From positions 1 to 53,423 of the forward strand of contig CAYNNP010000016.1 in NCBI GenBank assembly GCA_964398215.1: a stretch of DNA of 53,423 nucleotides, written 5' to 3'. The position numbers and the translations under genes were made by a program. Positions 34,304 to 42,906 of the stretch are shown one piece after another (position 1 is the first letter of the stretch; each line of letters starts with the position of its first letter). The DNA is from CAYNNP01 sp964398215. GTDB lineage: Bacteria; Planctomycetota; Planctomycetia; Pirellulales; Pirellulaceae. A model generated the notes under the pieces. It had not been told where the DNA came from, made no database searches, and worked only from the letters and a program-made list of their open reading frames with translations.

Positions 34304-35848
34304 CTAGACTTTTGCGGGAGTCGGGGCTTCTGCTGCCGGCTGCTGAGAGTCGCTGGATGCATCGCGCTTTTGCAAACAGCTAATGATCGCGTCCACTTCT
34401 GGCTGCAAGTCTTCGATGTGCTGGAGGAAATCACTGACTCGCGAGTAGGCTTCGGCGTCTTCTCCTGGTGCGATCAGTTCAAGCTTACCAATATTGACAC
34501 GCTCGCCATCGGCACCTCGGTTTGCGAACAACGGAACCTTGACTGTCATCTGAAAGGCTCGCTCGGGCAGCCGCATGTTGGTCCATGTCGCATGAAAATT
34601 CTCGTGTATCCACGCCATCGAAAGATCAATGCGGACCTTTGATAGTCCATGTGATTTTGCAAAATCTTGCAACGGTTCCCAGATCGTATCCCACTCCCCG
34701 CATCCTTGAATTGGAACGACCGTGTAATGATCAGTCGAATCCGTTTTACTTGGACGGACAAAGAATGAGCGTGTAATGTTTTGGCTTTTACTGAGAATCA
34801 AACGGCATTCAGCGTTCCCAAATGAACGGGTAGCAACCAATGCCACCAACACGCCGACAACGCCAATCGCGGAAAGCCACGGAATATCGAACTGAGCCGA
34901 CAAAACTGCCAGTAGCGTGGTGAACATGCAAAGCAAAGCAACGACCAGCAGCATGCCGATGGAGCCAAACTTTTCTTGCAGCAGATGGTGCAAATGCCCA
35001 CGGTCTGTTGTGTAGATACTTCGGCCAGTCAGCCACCGCCGAACGATTGCGGCAGTCGAATCGAATAGCGGAATTGCCAAAATCGCGACAGGCGCGGAAG
35101 CCAGGACAGTTGATTCTTTTACGCTACTCCAGACAGCCAAGACGCCGACAAACAAACCGATCATCATGCTTCCTGCGTCGCCAAGAAAAATCGTTGCGGG
35201 TGGTTTGTTGTAAACCAGGAACGCGAGCAGTCCGCCGGCTAGTGAAAGTGCCACCAACGAATGTAGCGAAGCACCATATTGCAAACTCAAGCAAGCGAGC
35301 CCAAAGCTGATGATGCAGCCCGCAGTGGTCGCCATTCCATCAGCGCCATCGATCAAATTCAATGCGTTGACGGCGATCAACAACCAAAGCAAAGTGATTG
35401 GGTAGGAGAACGGCCCAAGGTTCAGTTCGTATCCGAAAAAACCAAGCTTCTCGACATTCGTGCCCGCGCCGACCAATGCTGAAATGATCAAAATTTGCAG
35501 CAACAACTTTTGTCGGCCACGTAATTTCCATCGATCGTCGACCAAACCGACGACCAGCATGGCGCCTGCGGCAATGAACAGGCTGTACCACTTGGTGTCA
35601 ATGAACCCAAGTGAATACGCACCGCTGTTACTGTAGCGATCCCAATACAGCAACACAATGAACGTAACGACAACAGATACAAAAACAGCGATTCCGCCGC
35701 CGAGTGCGATTGGCTGTTTGTGTAGCTTTCGTTCAGCATCGGGGTCGTCAACCATCCCGACTTTTAGTGCAAATCCTCGCACGAATGGTACGAGTATGAG
35801 CCCAGCAACGAAGGAGCATGCGATCGAGATGGCGATCAGCAGTGACAT
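34304..35848 (-). CDS. Undecaprenyl-phosphate sugar-1-phosphate transferase, WecA/MraY family, with C-terminal extension
   Basis: The first 345 residues are a multi-pass membrane domain with ERKLHKQPIALGGGIAVFVS, the Mg-binding VGLVDDRWKLRGRQKLLLQ, NALNLIDGADGMA, FLGDAGSMMIGL and the HLHHLL loop; these define the WecA/MraY/TagO group that transfers a sugar phosphate (commonly GlcNAc-1-P) to undecaprenyl phosphate. This is the initiating enzyme of the pathway. Residues about 350-514 form a soluble extension (TDSTDHYTVVPIQGCGEWDT and following) that I do not recognise. Start ATG 35848, at the head of the minus-strand cluster and divergent from the export genes. Confidence 0.9.
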   Translation of the reverse strand: MSLLIAISIACSFVAGLILVPFVRGFALKVGMVDDPDAERKLHKQPIALGGGIAVFVSVVVTFIVLLYWDRYSNSGAYSLGFIDTKWYSLFIAAGAMLVVGLVDDRWKLRGRQKLLLQILIISALVGAGTNVEKLGFFGYELNLGPFSYPITLLWLLIAVNALNLIDGADGMATTAGCIISFGLACLSLQYGASLHSLVALSLAGGLLAFLVYNKPPATIFLGDAGSMMIGLFVGVLAVWSSVKESTVLASAPVAILAIPLFDSTAAIVRRWLTGRSIYTTDRGHLHHLLQEKFGSIGMLLVVALLCMFTTLLAVLSAQFDIPWLSAIGVVGVLVALVATRSFGNAECRLILSKSQNITRSFFVRPSKTDSTDHYTVVPIQGCGEWDTIWEPLQDFAKSHGLSKVRIDLSMAWIHENFHATWTNMRLPERAFQMTVKVPLFANRGADGERVNIGKLELIAPGEDAEAYSRVSDFLQHIEDLQPEVDAIISCLQKRDASSDSQQPAAEAPTPAKV

Positions 35849-36199
35849 TGGCGACTCAAAACTTGGTGATTAATCATGCATGCGAAAGACTATCTGATCA
35901 GTATAAAACGCTGCCCAAACCTTAAAATGCCTAAGCACCGGAAATAGTTGATCTTTTCACATGCCGACGTTGCTTGCATGCTCCAATCCCCCCAAAAGCC
36001 AATGTTCGCCTAGCGAAAACGACGGTATCCGAACAATGGGAATTGGCGTCATTTTCGACACAAACGTCATTTCCCTCACTTTTGTTTAATTCATTCCCCG
36101 TGTTACGGCGATAACTAGGCCAGGGACGTGCCAAACCGCACAATCCCTACGACCGTAGTTTTACAAATAATGAATGCCTTTGTTGCCAAGGGGGGCAAA
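35849..36199. promoter_or_regulatory. Divergent promoter region of the EPS cluster
   Basis: This 351-base stretch separates the wecA-like gene (-) from the export genes (+). It has a TGATTAATCA palindrome 18 bases before the minus-strand start (35867-35876), and an inverted pair CATGC/GCATG at 35960-35980. A TATACT that could be a minus-strand -10 box lies at 35899-35904, with no clear -35. An AAGGGGGGC at 36188-36196 precedes the plus-strand start. No sigma-54 site is convincing. Confidence 0.35.
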
Positions 36200-37084
36200 A
36201 TGGCGATTCGTTTGACGCGTAAGCCCATTACGCAAAAACACCGACCCAGTAAACGTGTGTCCATCCGCGTTGCCAAGCGACTTAGGTTGCTGGTGATGGC
36301 TGGTTGCATAACCACGATTGTTTCCAGTAGTGGTTGCAATATCGTTGGCAACGCATGCAAGCTAGTCAAGCGAGGAAATCGCTTGGATGACTGCATGATT
36401 GGCTATCGCAACAGTGTTCTAGCTGCAAAAGCTTGGCACAACGAGAAGCACTGCTTTAAAAACCGTCGTCATGTAAATGACTACAAAGCTGGTTTCATGA
36501 AAGGTTATGCGGATGTCGCAACCGGCAGTGATGGTTGCGTTCCTGCGGTTGCTCCTCAAGAGTACCTGGGTTGGCGATATCAATCTCCAGACGGTCAGCA
36601 GTCAGTGAACGCATGGTTCGCTGGTTACCCGCTGGGTGTTCGAGCTGCTGAGCGAGATGGCGTTGGCAATTGGGGACAGATTCGCCCAATGGGACGCAAT
36701 ACTTCGCAGGCGATCACCAATCAGTACCAACCGTACGTGCCGGATCCGACACCTGAGAGTCCGTTCTACGAAGAACCAAGCACACCACCACTGCCTCAGG
36801 TTGATCCATCATCGAGTCCCGCCACAGGGTCTGCCGGTGACATGAACCTGGAGCCTTCTTCACAAGATCCACCGCTGCCAGTGGATGCTGGAGATAGCAT
36901 GATCGAACCAGACATTCCAAGTCTAGATTCGGCTCGTGATGTCATGGATTTGCCCGATTCATTCGGTTCGGTTCCAGGTGGCAGCATCCCGAGTGCCAGC
37001 GTTGGTGACACACCGATTGGTGATACGGGTGCGGTGTCTGAAACGATCACCGACCAAGGCGAACTACCGTTCAGCTTTGAATAA
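36200..37084 (+). CDS. Unknown exported or lipoprotein-like protein next to wza
   Basis: I do not recognise this 294-residue protein. Start ATG 36200 is supported by AAGGGGGGC four bases upstream. A basic N region leads to a hydrophobic segment with two possible lipidation sites (VMAGC, Cys36; VSSSGC, Cys46), so export is likely but the lipobox is weak. A Cys-containing central domain follows (WHNEKHCFKNRRHVNDYKAG, AGFMKGYADVATG, EYLGWRYQ, WFAGYPLGVRAAERDG), then a Pro/Ser/Asp-rich tail of about 120 residues that looks disordered. It ends 95 bases before the wza start, so an accessory role in export is inferred only from position. Confidence 0.7.
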   Translation: MAIRLTRKPITQKHRPSKRVSIRVAKRLRLLVMAGCITTIVSSSGCNIVGNACKLVKRGNRLDDCMIGYRNSVLAAKAWHNEKHCFKNRRHVNDYKAGFMKGYADVATGSDGCVPAVAPQEYLGWRYQSPDGQQSVNAWFAGYPLGVRAAERDGVGNWGQIRPMGRNTSQAITNQYQPYVPDPTPESPFYEEPSTPPLPQVDPSSSPATGSAGDMNLEPSSQDPPLPVDAGDSMIEPDIPSLDSARDVMDLPDSFGSVPGGSIPSASVGDTPIGDTGAVSETITDQGELPFSFE

Positions 37085-37179
37085 CTAAAAAACAGAATCT
37101 TTAATTTTGAAAGCGACTGCAGATCCAGTTCAATGGTCGCTTGCAAACTGAGACTTTGGTCCGCAAGAAGAGTTCAGGG

Positions 37180-38520
37180 ATGACAATGAAACTTCGACCT
37201 ACTGCACGAGCACTCAAGCTCATTGCCGGCGCGGTGAAGACCGCTGCAGCAGGAATGCTGCTACTTTCGGCAACCGGTTGCCAAACACTAACACAACCTA
37301 TCGATGGCGTTCCCGCAGATCGCCTGCCGCCAGAGTTCTTTGCAGAGCCGAAGAATGACTTGGTGCCAGTCGATATTTCCGTGTTGGCGATGGAACCGCC
37401 ACGTGAGTATCAAATTGGTGCCGGTGACATCCTAGGGATTTATGTTGAAGGTGTTTTGCCTTTCAATCCACCCAACGCACCACCTGAACCACCACCAGTG
37501 AACTTCCCGGACGCTGACAGCACTTTGCCACCATCGATTGGATTTCCGATTGCGGTTCAAGAAGATGGCACGCTTTCACTACCACTGATCGAACCGTTGA
37601 ACGTCGATGACTTGACGCTCGAGCAGGTTCGAGATGCGATCCGAGATGCGTACATTGATAGTGATATCTTGCGTCCCGAGAAAGCTCGCCCGATCGTTAC
37701 CGTGATCAAAGAGCGTACGATTGACGTGATTGTTGTTCGCGAAGATGCGGGCGGGGTCTCTGGCGACTCGCAAGCAGGGGCACTTCGCGGTTCAGATCGA
37801 GCAGCCAGTGGTGGTTTGGTCAAACTCAAGGCGTACCAAAACGATATCCTGCATGCATTGGTCGAAACGGGCGGTTTGCCTGGCTTGAATGCAAAAAATG
37901 AAGTCAAAGTTTTGCGTGCAAGCCGTGCCGATCAACGCAAACGTGCCCAGTTCTTGCAACGATTCTGGGAACACCGACAAGCCATCATGGCCGATCCGTG
38001 TGCATGTCCTCCAGAGTTGCCAGAAGATCCTTCGATCCTAAGAATTCCGCTTCGATTGCCCCCAGGACAGTTGCCAAACCTTGGTCCGAAAGACGTTGAG
38101 CTCAAAGAGGGTGACATCGTCTACATCGAATCGCGCGAAACAGAAGTCTTCTATACAGGCGGACTGCTAGGTGGCGGCGAGTTTCCACTGCCGCGTGATT
38201 ATGACCTAGACGTGATCGGAGCGATGTCGCTGGCTGGTGGTGGAATCTACCAGCAACAAGGTGGCGGCGGTGGAGCACTGGGCCGGGTAGGTCAAGTTCC
38301 TCCAGGTTTGGTTTACATCCTTCGCCCAACCCGATGTGGTGGTCAAGTTGCAATCGAAGTTGATCTAACACAAGCGATCAACAACCCTCGTGCAAGACCA
38401 CTGATCCAAGCTGGCGATACACTGATCCTTCAGTACAAGTGTGAAGAAGAACTGCTGAACTTCGGACTTGGAGCATTCTTCACCTTCGGTGTCCAGCAAG
38501 CATTGCGGTCAAACAACTAA
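37180..38520 (+). CDS. wza: Wza-type polysaccharide export lipoprotein
   Basis: The protein (446 residues) has a lipobox LLSATGC near residue 34, marking an outer-membrane lipoprotein. The polysaccharide export (PES) domain is visible in REYQIGAGDILGIYVEGVLP, GTLSLPLIEPLNVDDLTLEQ and VRDAIRDAY; a second beta-rich repeat (SLBB-like) follows around VETGGLPGLNAKNEVKVLRA. Near the end it has KEGDIVYIESRETEVFYTGG. Such proteins form the outer-membrane channel for capsule or EPS. Starts at 37180 or 37186 (both ATG) are possible; GAAGAG precedes the first by eight bases. A strong terminator follows. Confidence 0.9.
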   Translation: MTMKLRPTARALKLIAGAVKTAAAGMLLLSATGCQTLTQPIDGVPADRLPPEFFAEPKNDLVPVDISVLAMEPPREYQIGAGDILGIYVEGVLPFNPPNAPPEPPPVNFPDADSTLPPSIGFPIAVQEDGTLSLPLIEPLNVDDLTLEQVRDAIRDAYIDSDILRPEKARPIVTVIKERTIDVIVVREDAGGVSGDSQAGALRGSDRAASGGLVKLKAYQNDILHALVETGGLPGLNAKNEVKVLRASRADQRKRAQFLQRFWEHRQAIMADPCACPPELPEDPSILRIPLRLPPGQLPNLGPKDVELKEGDIVYIESRETEVFYTGGLLGGGEFPLPRDYDLDVIGAMSLAGGGIYQQQGGGGGALGRVGQVPPGLVYILRPTRCGGQVAIEVDLTQAINNPRARPLIQAGDTLILQYKCEEELLNFGLGAFFTFGVQQALRSNN

Positions 38521-38555
38521 TATGACGAAACACTTTCACTGAAAGTGAAACCCAG

Positions 38556-38592
38556 AGCCTCACTGTCGAACATTCGGCGGTGAGGCTTTTTT
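38556..38592 (+). terminator. Rho-independent terminator after wza
   Basis: AGCCTCAC (38556-38563) pairs perfectly with GTGAGGCT (38580-38587), followed by a run of six T. A smaller hairpin CACTTTCA/TGAAAGTG precedes it. This ends the two-gene plus-strand export unit. Confidence 0.85.
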
Positions 38593-38772
38593 CGTTCGCT
38601 GAAGCCCAGGAACTGTCGTCCGCCTGACTACTGCGATTAAACTAAACTAGCGTTGGAATATAGATGCCTTGGCCAAACGTAAATCGCTTGCATGGCTCTA
38701 CGTGTTAAAGTCTTGGTTGGTCACATCGGATCTCGGCGTGACAATGGTTCGTGTTTCTATCGGAGTGTGCCC

Positions 38773-39198
38773 ATGAGAGGTTCAGGTGGATCAGACGGAG
38801 GCGTCTGGATGTTTATTGGTGGGCTGCTACTGGCGATTGGTGGAGCATACTTCTTTTTAGACTCAGTCCGCGTGACAACCGGGCATGCTGGCGCTTTGTC
38901 TGGCATGATGGGTGGCGGTCGTGGACATGGTCACCTCATGGATACGACGTCAATGGGCATTCTGTTTGTCCCATTCTTTGTAGGTATGTTCTGCCTGTTC
39001 GTAAATTCACGTCGCCGCTGGGCATGGTACCTGACTGGCTTGGGCATCGTGATTCTCGTGATCGAGATCCTGAGCCGGATTCAGTTCATTATCAACACCA
39101 AGCTGACTTTGTTGCTGGGCATGTTTGTCATGTTCGCAGCCGGTTGCGGTTTGATGTTCCGGTCTTACCAAGACAACAACAAACGCATTGAAGAATAA
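38773..39198 (+). CDS. Small integral membrane protein of unknown function
   Basis: The 141-residue protein (from ATG 38773, with GGAG eight bases upstream) has four hydrophobic segments: GVWMFIGGLLLAIGGAYFF, GILFVPFFVGMFCLFV, WYLTGLGIVILVIEIL and LLLGMFVMFAAGCGLMF. A Gly/His-rich linker (MMGGGRGHGHLMD) joins the first two. I recognise no family. An upstream in-frame extension to 38692 is possible but lacks a ribosome-binding site. Its role and partners are unknown. Confidence 0.75.
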   Translation: MRGSGGSDGGVWMFIGGLLLAIGGAYFFLDSVRVTTGHAGALSGMMGGGRGHGHLMDTTSMGILFVPFFVGMFCLFVNSRRRWAWYLTGLGIVILVIEILSRIQFIINTKLTLLLGMFVMFAAGCGLMFRSYQDNNKRIEE

Positions 39199-39319
39199 CA
39201 ACGAATGCGAGCGGACGACGCATTCAATTTCGAGATGGATTCTTTGGTAAAATAGAGAACGGTTGGCGTGCGACTTCGAGCAGAACCCAACCGTTCCTTT
39301 CCACCATCAGCGAACTTCG

Positions 39320-40594
39320 ATGAAATACTTCCTTTGCATTTTTGCCGCTACGATTCTTTTCGGCTCGTCATTGCTGGCCGACGAACCTGCCGGTCAGAGT
39401 GGGATTTCTTTTCCTAAAACCGACTGGCCGTTTTGGCGTGGACCGGGATCCAATGGGCATGCTGATCCCGCTCAACAGCCGCCGGTTTCATGGAGCGATT
39501 CGGAAAACGTTCTTTGGAAGACCCCCGTTCCTGGACGTGGTCACGGATCGCCCATTGTCGTCGGCACGCGAGTTTTCCTGACCGTTGCGGACGAAGCACG
39601 TAAAGTACATTCGGTGGTGGCATTTGATCGCGCAAGCGGAAAACAAGTCTGGGAATCGGTTGTGCATCGCGACGGGTTCAAATTCAAAGGTCGATTGAAC
39701 AAGAAAGCAAGTCTTGCCTCGTCAACTCCCGCATGTGACGGCACTCGATTGTTCGTCAATTTCTTGAACGGAAAAGATGCGACGACTTCTGCGATCGACT
39801 TCAATGGCAAGGTTCTTTGGCAAACCAAACTATCCGGTTACGTGGTTCATCAAGGATACGGATCTTCGCCAGTCATCTACAAAGATCTTGTTATTGCCGC
39901 TGCCGACAACAAGAGCGGTGGCGCGATAGTTGCCATGAATCGTGAGTCCGGAAAGATCGTTTGGAAAAAAAATCGGCCAAAAAACCCAAACTATCCCACT
40001 CCGATAGTCATAAACGCTGCTGGCCGCGACCAACTGGTTTTGACTGGCTGCGGTTTGGTGACAAGTTTGGAGCCCGCAACTGGAAAAGTGATCTGGGAAA
40101 TGAAAGGCGCCACGACCGAGTGTGTTACGACGACTGTTTCTGACGGTAACATTGTTCTGTCCAGTGGCGGGTATCCTCGGAATCACATGGCGGCTTATCG
40201 TGTCGATGGCAGCAAGGAAGTTGTCTGGGAAAATTCTAATCGTATGTATGTTCCCAGTGTCGTTATTTCTAACGGCCACATTTTCGGAGTGCTGGATGCT
40301 GGCATCGCTATTTGCATTCGCTGTAGTGATGGAAAAGAAATGTGGAAGCAACGATTGGGAGGCACGTTCAGCAGCAGTGCAGTCTTGGTCGGTGAGATGG
40401 TGTACGTGACCAGCGAAGACGGAACGACGCATGTCTTTCGCGCGAATCCAAAGAAGTTTGTTTCCGTCGCAAAGAGCAAACTGGGTGACGAAGTTTTTGC
40501 GACGCCTGCAATCGTGGGTGGTCGATGCTACAATCGCGTCGCCCATCGCGATGGCGACAAGCGTCAAGAATACTTGTACTGTTTGGGCAAGTGA
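39320..40594 (+). CDS. Secreted PQQ-like beta-propeller repeat protein
   Basis: The 424-residue protein has a signal peptide (residues 1-20, ending LLADEP). It then carries a WPFWRGPGSNGHADP start and repeated blades of the PQQ/WD-like quinoprotein type: VVAFDRASGKQVWESVV, IVAMNRESGKIVWKKNRP, SLEPATGKVIWEM and IRCSDGKEMWKQRL. Proteins of this sort in planctomycetes are often called PQQ-binding-like; whether it binds PQQ is not shown. ATG 39320 is chosen since it begins a typical signal peptide. A terminator-like hairpin follows (40631-40671). Confidence 0.85.
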   Translation: MKYFLCIFAATILFGSSLLADEPAGQSGISFPKTDWPFWRGPGSNGHADPAQQPPVSWSDSENVLWKTPVPGRGHGSPIVVGTRVFLTVADEARKVHSVVAFDRASGKQVWESVVHRDGFKFKGRLNKKASLASSTPACDGTRLFVNFLNGKDATTSAIDFNGKVLWQTKLSGYVVHQGYGSSPVIYKDLVIAAADNKSGGAIVAMNRESGKIVWKKNRPKNPNYPTPIVINAAGRDQLVLTGCGLVTSLEPATGKVIWEMKGATTECVTTTVSDGNIVLSSGGYPRNHMAAYRVDGSKEVVWENSNRMYVPSVVISNGHIFGVLDAGIAICIRCSDGKEMWKQRLGGTFSSSAVLVGEMVYVTSEDGTTHVFRANPKKFVSVAKSKLGDEVFATPAIVGGRCYNRVAHRDGDKRQEYLYCLGK

Positions 40595-40630
40595 TTCTTC
40601 AAACGATCCCGTCGATTCTGATCATCGAAT

Positions 40631-40671
40631 AAAAGACATTTGCTAGTACCGCTATTCGGGGCGTCTTTTTT
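40631..40671 (+). terminator. Probable rho-independent terminator
   Basis: AAAAGAC (40631-40637) pairs with GTCTTTT (40663-40669), with an inner CCG/CGG stem, and the right arm runs into TTTTTT. It lies 37 bases after the stop of the beta-propeller gene. Confidence 0.6.
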
Positions 40672-40756
40672 CCCTCAAACAATAACCCCTGTGATTTGTG
40701 GGGTGTCTGGTCGAAGATAGAGTTAGCAACGCCCTTACTTTTTGAACGGCAGAAAT

Positions 40757-42031
40757 ATGAGCGAACACTTTAATATCGATGCACCGGCGATCCAGCCTCC
40801 GACAAGCGACCCGACGCCGGAGCCGTTTGAAGTTCGTTTTGCCTCCCGTGTTGACCGTTTGCCACCGTACATGTTTGGTCGGATCAACAATTCGCTCTAT
40901 CAAAAGCGGCGCGCTGGTGACGACGTGATTGATCTTGGGATGGGAAACCCGTCGGATCCGCCAGATCCCATCGTGATTGAAAAGTTGATTGAGGCAGCAA
41001 CCGACAAAGGAAATCATGGCTACAGTAAATCCAACGGGATCGCCAACCTGCGCCGCGAAGTAGCCAGCAAGTACCATCGGCAATACGGCGTGAGATTGGA
41101 TCCCGAAGCAGAAGTCATCGCGTGCCTGGGCAGCAAGGAAGGTTTTTCGCACATGTGTTTGGCGCTGATGGGCCCCGGCGACACGGCGATGATTCCTTCA
41201 CCGTACTTTCCTGTTCACATGTACGGCGTGATCTTGGCATCCGGCAATGTGGTGTCGCTGGACGTTGCTGATCCTGACAAATTCCTGCGCAATGTTGCGT
41301 ACACTTGCGAGCACATGGCGCCGCGCCCAAAAGTGCTAATTGTGAACTATCCCCACAACCCATCTTCCGCAGTCATCGAGCCAGACTTTTTTGTCGACGT
41401 CGTGCGGCTTGCAAAGAAGTATGGCTTTCTGGTGATCCATGATTTCGCCTACGCGGATGTTGCATTTGACGGATACCAACCGCCCAGTTTCTTGGCCGCA
41501 CCAGGTGCCAAGGACGTTGGCGTCGAATTCACGACGATGAGCAAAGGTTACAACATGGCGGGTTGGCGAGTTGGCTTTTGTGCTGGCAACTCGGAGATGA
41601 TTCGTGGGCTCGGGACGATCAAGGGTTACTACGACTACGGGATGTTTCAAGCGATTCAGATCGCCGCGATCGTCGCCTTGCGCGAAACCGAAGCGACCGT
41701 CAAAGATCAATCAGTGATCTATCAAGGCCGACGTGATGCGCTTGTAAGTGGATTGAAACGGTTGGGCTGGGATTTGGATCCTCCCAAAGCGGGCATGTTC
41801 GTTTGGGCGCAGGTCCCCGAGCCGTGGCGAAGTTCAATGAGCACCATGGACTTTGCGATGAAGCTGCTAGAAGAAGGTAACGTTGCGGTCAGCCCAGGAA
41901 CAGGTTTTGGCGCAGCGGGCGAAGGTTTCTTGCGAATGTCGTTGGTCGAAAACGAACAGCGACTGCGACAAGCCGTGCGAAATATTAGCAAGTGCTTGAA
42001 TCAAACAGGCGCCACCGCCCCGGCGAGTTGA
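40757..42031 (+). CDS. PLP-dependent class I/II aminotransferase (AlaC-like)
   Basis: The 424-residue enzyme shows VIDLGMGNPSDPPDP, HGYSKSNGIANLRREVASKY, YPHNPSSAVIEPDFF and the PLP lysine in TTMSKGYNMAGWRVGF, and ends with an R-containing FLRMSLVENEQRL. This is fold type I. Similar sequences act on alanine/glutamate or related amino acids (AlaC), with diaminopimelate aminotransferase as a close alternative. ATG 40757 is used; a TTG five codons earlier is less likely. A membrane protein starts 39 bases later. Confidence 0.9.
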   Translation: MSEHFNIDAPAIQPPTSDPTPEPFEVRFASRVDRLPPYMFGRINNSLYQKRRAGDDVIDLGMGNPSDPPDPIVIEKLIEAATDKGNHGYSKSNGIANLRREVASKYHRQYGVRLDPEAEVIACLGSKEGFSHMCLALMGPGDTAMIPSPYFPVHMYGVILASGNVVSLDVADPDKFLRNVAYTCEHMAPRPKVLIVNYPHNPSSAVIEPDFFVDVVRLAKKYGFLVIHDFAYADVAFDGYQPPSFLAAPGAKDVGVEFTTMSKGYNMAGWRVGFCAGNSEMIRGLGTIKGYYDYGMFQAIQIAAIVALRETEATVKDQSVIYQGRRDALVSGLKRLGWDLDPPKAGMFVWAQVPEPWRSSMSTMDFAMKLLEEGNVAVSPGTGFGAAGEGFLRMSLVENEQRLRQAVRNISKCLNQTGATAPAS

Positions 42032-42069
42032 CCACAAGCGTACCTTTCACAAAAAAGCACCTACTGGCG

Positions 42070-42858
42070 ATGAATCAGAACCCATCGACTGATCGATTCG
42101 GCGGCATTTATTTGTGCATTGCGCTGTTCGCCTTGGTTGATTTTCTGATCTGGCGTTTCCCACTATTCCTGACGGGCTGGCAGCGTGATGTCATCGTTGG
42201 TTTGATGATCACACAGGTTTCGCTTTCGACGCTGTGGGCAAATGTATCCAAGCACCCGCTGCCTCTGCGATTCGCCTCGCTATTTTGCTTCCTTGTGGCT
42301 ACCTGGTATTTTTTTCTTGTCATCATCTTTGAAAGAGAGATCGACCATCGGTTCACAGCGATTTGGTTATTTGGTTTGGTCCTCCACTCTCTGATCATTT
42401 CAATCGCTTGCCAATCTTATTTGCGTTTCACCGAACGTGATCAGCGGCCACCGTTCGCGTTCAACCTAAATACCATTTTGTGCTGGACGGCTGTTAGCGC
42501 GGCTTGCTTTGGGATTTGGCAATTTGGAAGTAGCCGCTGGGATTGGTACTTGGATACAGACGCCATAAAATTTGGTTGGAGTTTGGCGGGTCTATTGAGT
42601 CTTGCTGCCGTCATCACTTGCCCTTGGTTGTGGGCATTTTTGCGAAAAATCTCTCAGTGGCGCGGCGATAAAATCGTCATCACAATCTGCGTCTTTGCAC
42701 TGCTGTGCGTTGGCGGGATCATGGCGGCAGACAAAATCACGACCGCGAGTAAAGCTCTTTTTAGACCGCTGATTTTTCAAAACTGCTTTTTAGTGTCGGC
42801 GCTATCGGTAATCACGTTTGCTGGCCGCCGCGAGAACAGCCCAGCGAATGTTGATTGA
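42070..42858 (+). CDS. Multi-pass membrane protein of unknown function
   Basis: The 262-residue protein has about seven hydrophobic segments (for example IYLCIALFALVDFLIW, LCFLVATWYFFLVIIF and ILCWTAVSAACFGIW) and no recognised domain. The start ATG 42070 follows the aminotransferase by 39 bases, with no strong ribosome-binding site; an extension upstream from GTG 41992 would overlap that gene. A role in transport or sensing cannot be read from the sequence. Confidence 0.72.
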   Translation: MNQNPSTDRFGGIYLCIALFALVDFLIWRFPLFLTGWQRDVIVGLMITQVSLSTLWANVSKHPLPLRFASLFCFLVATWYFFLVIIFEREIDHRFTAIWLFGLVLHSLIISIACQSYLRFTERDQRPPFAFNLNTILCWTAVSAACFGIWQFGSSRWDWYLDTDAIKFGWSLAGLLSLAAVITCPWLWAFLRKISQWRGDKIVITICVFALLCVGGIMAADKITTASKALFRPLIFQNCFLVSALSVITFAGRRENSPANVD

Positions 42859-42906
42859 ACCGAATGGGCGCAGCTCAAGTGATCGCGTTCAAGGACCACA
42901 TGGTCA

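Noticed and set aside
35849..36199. Possible sigma-54 promoter for the EPS cluster
   Set aside because: No sequence fits the GG/GC -24/-12 pattern well enough on either strand.
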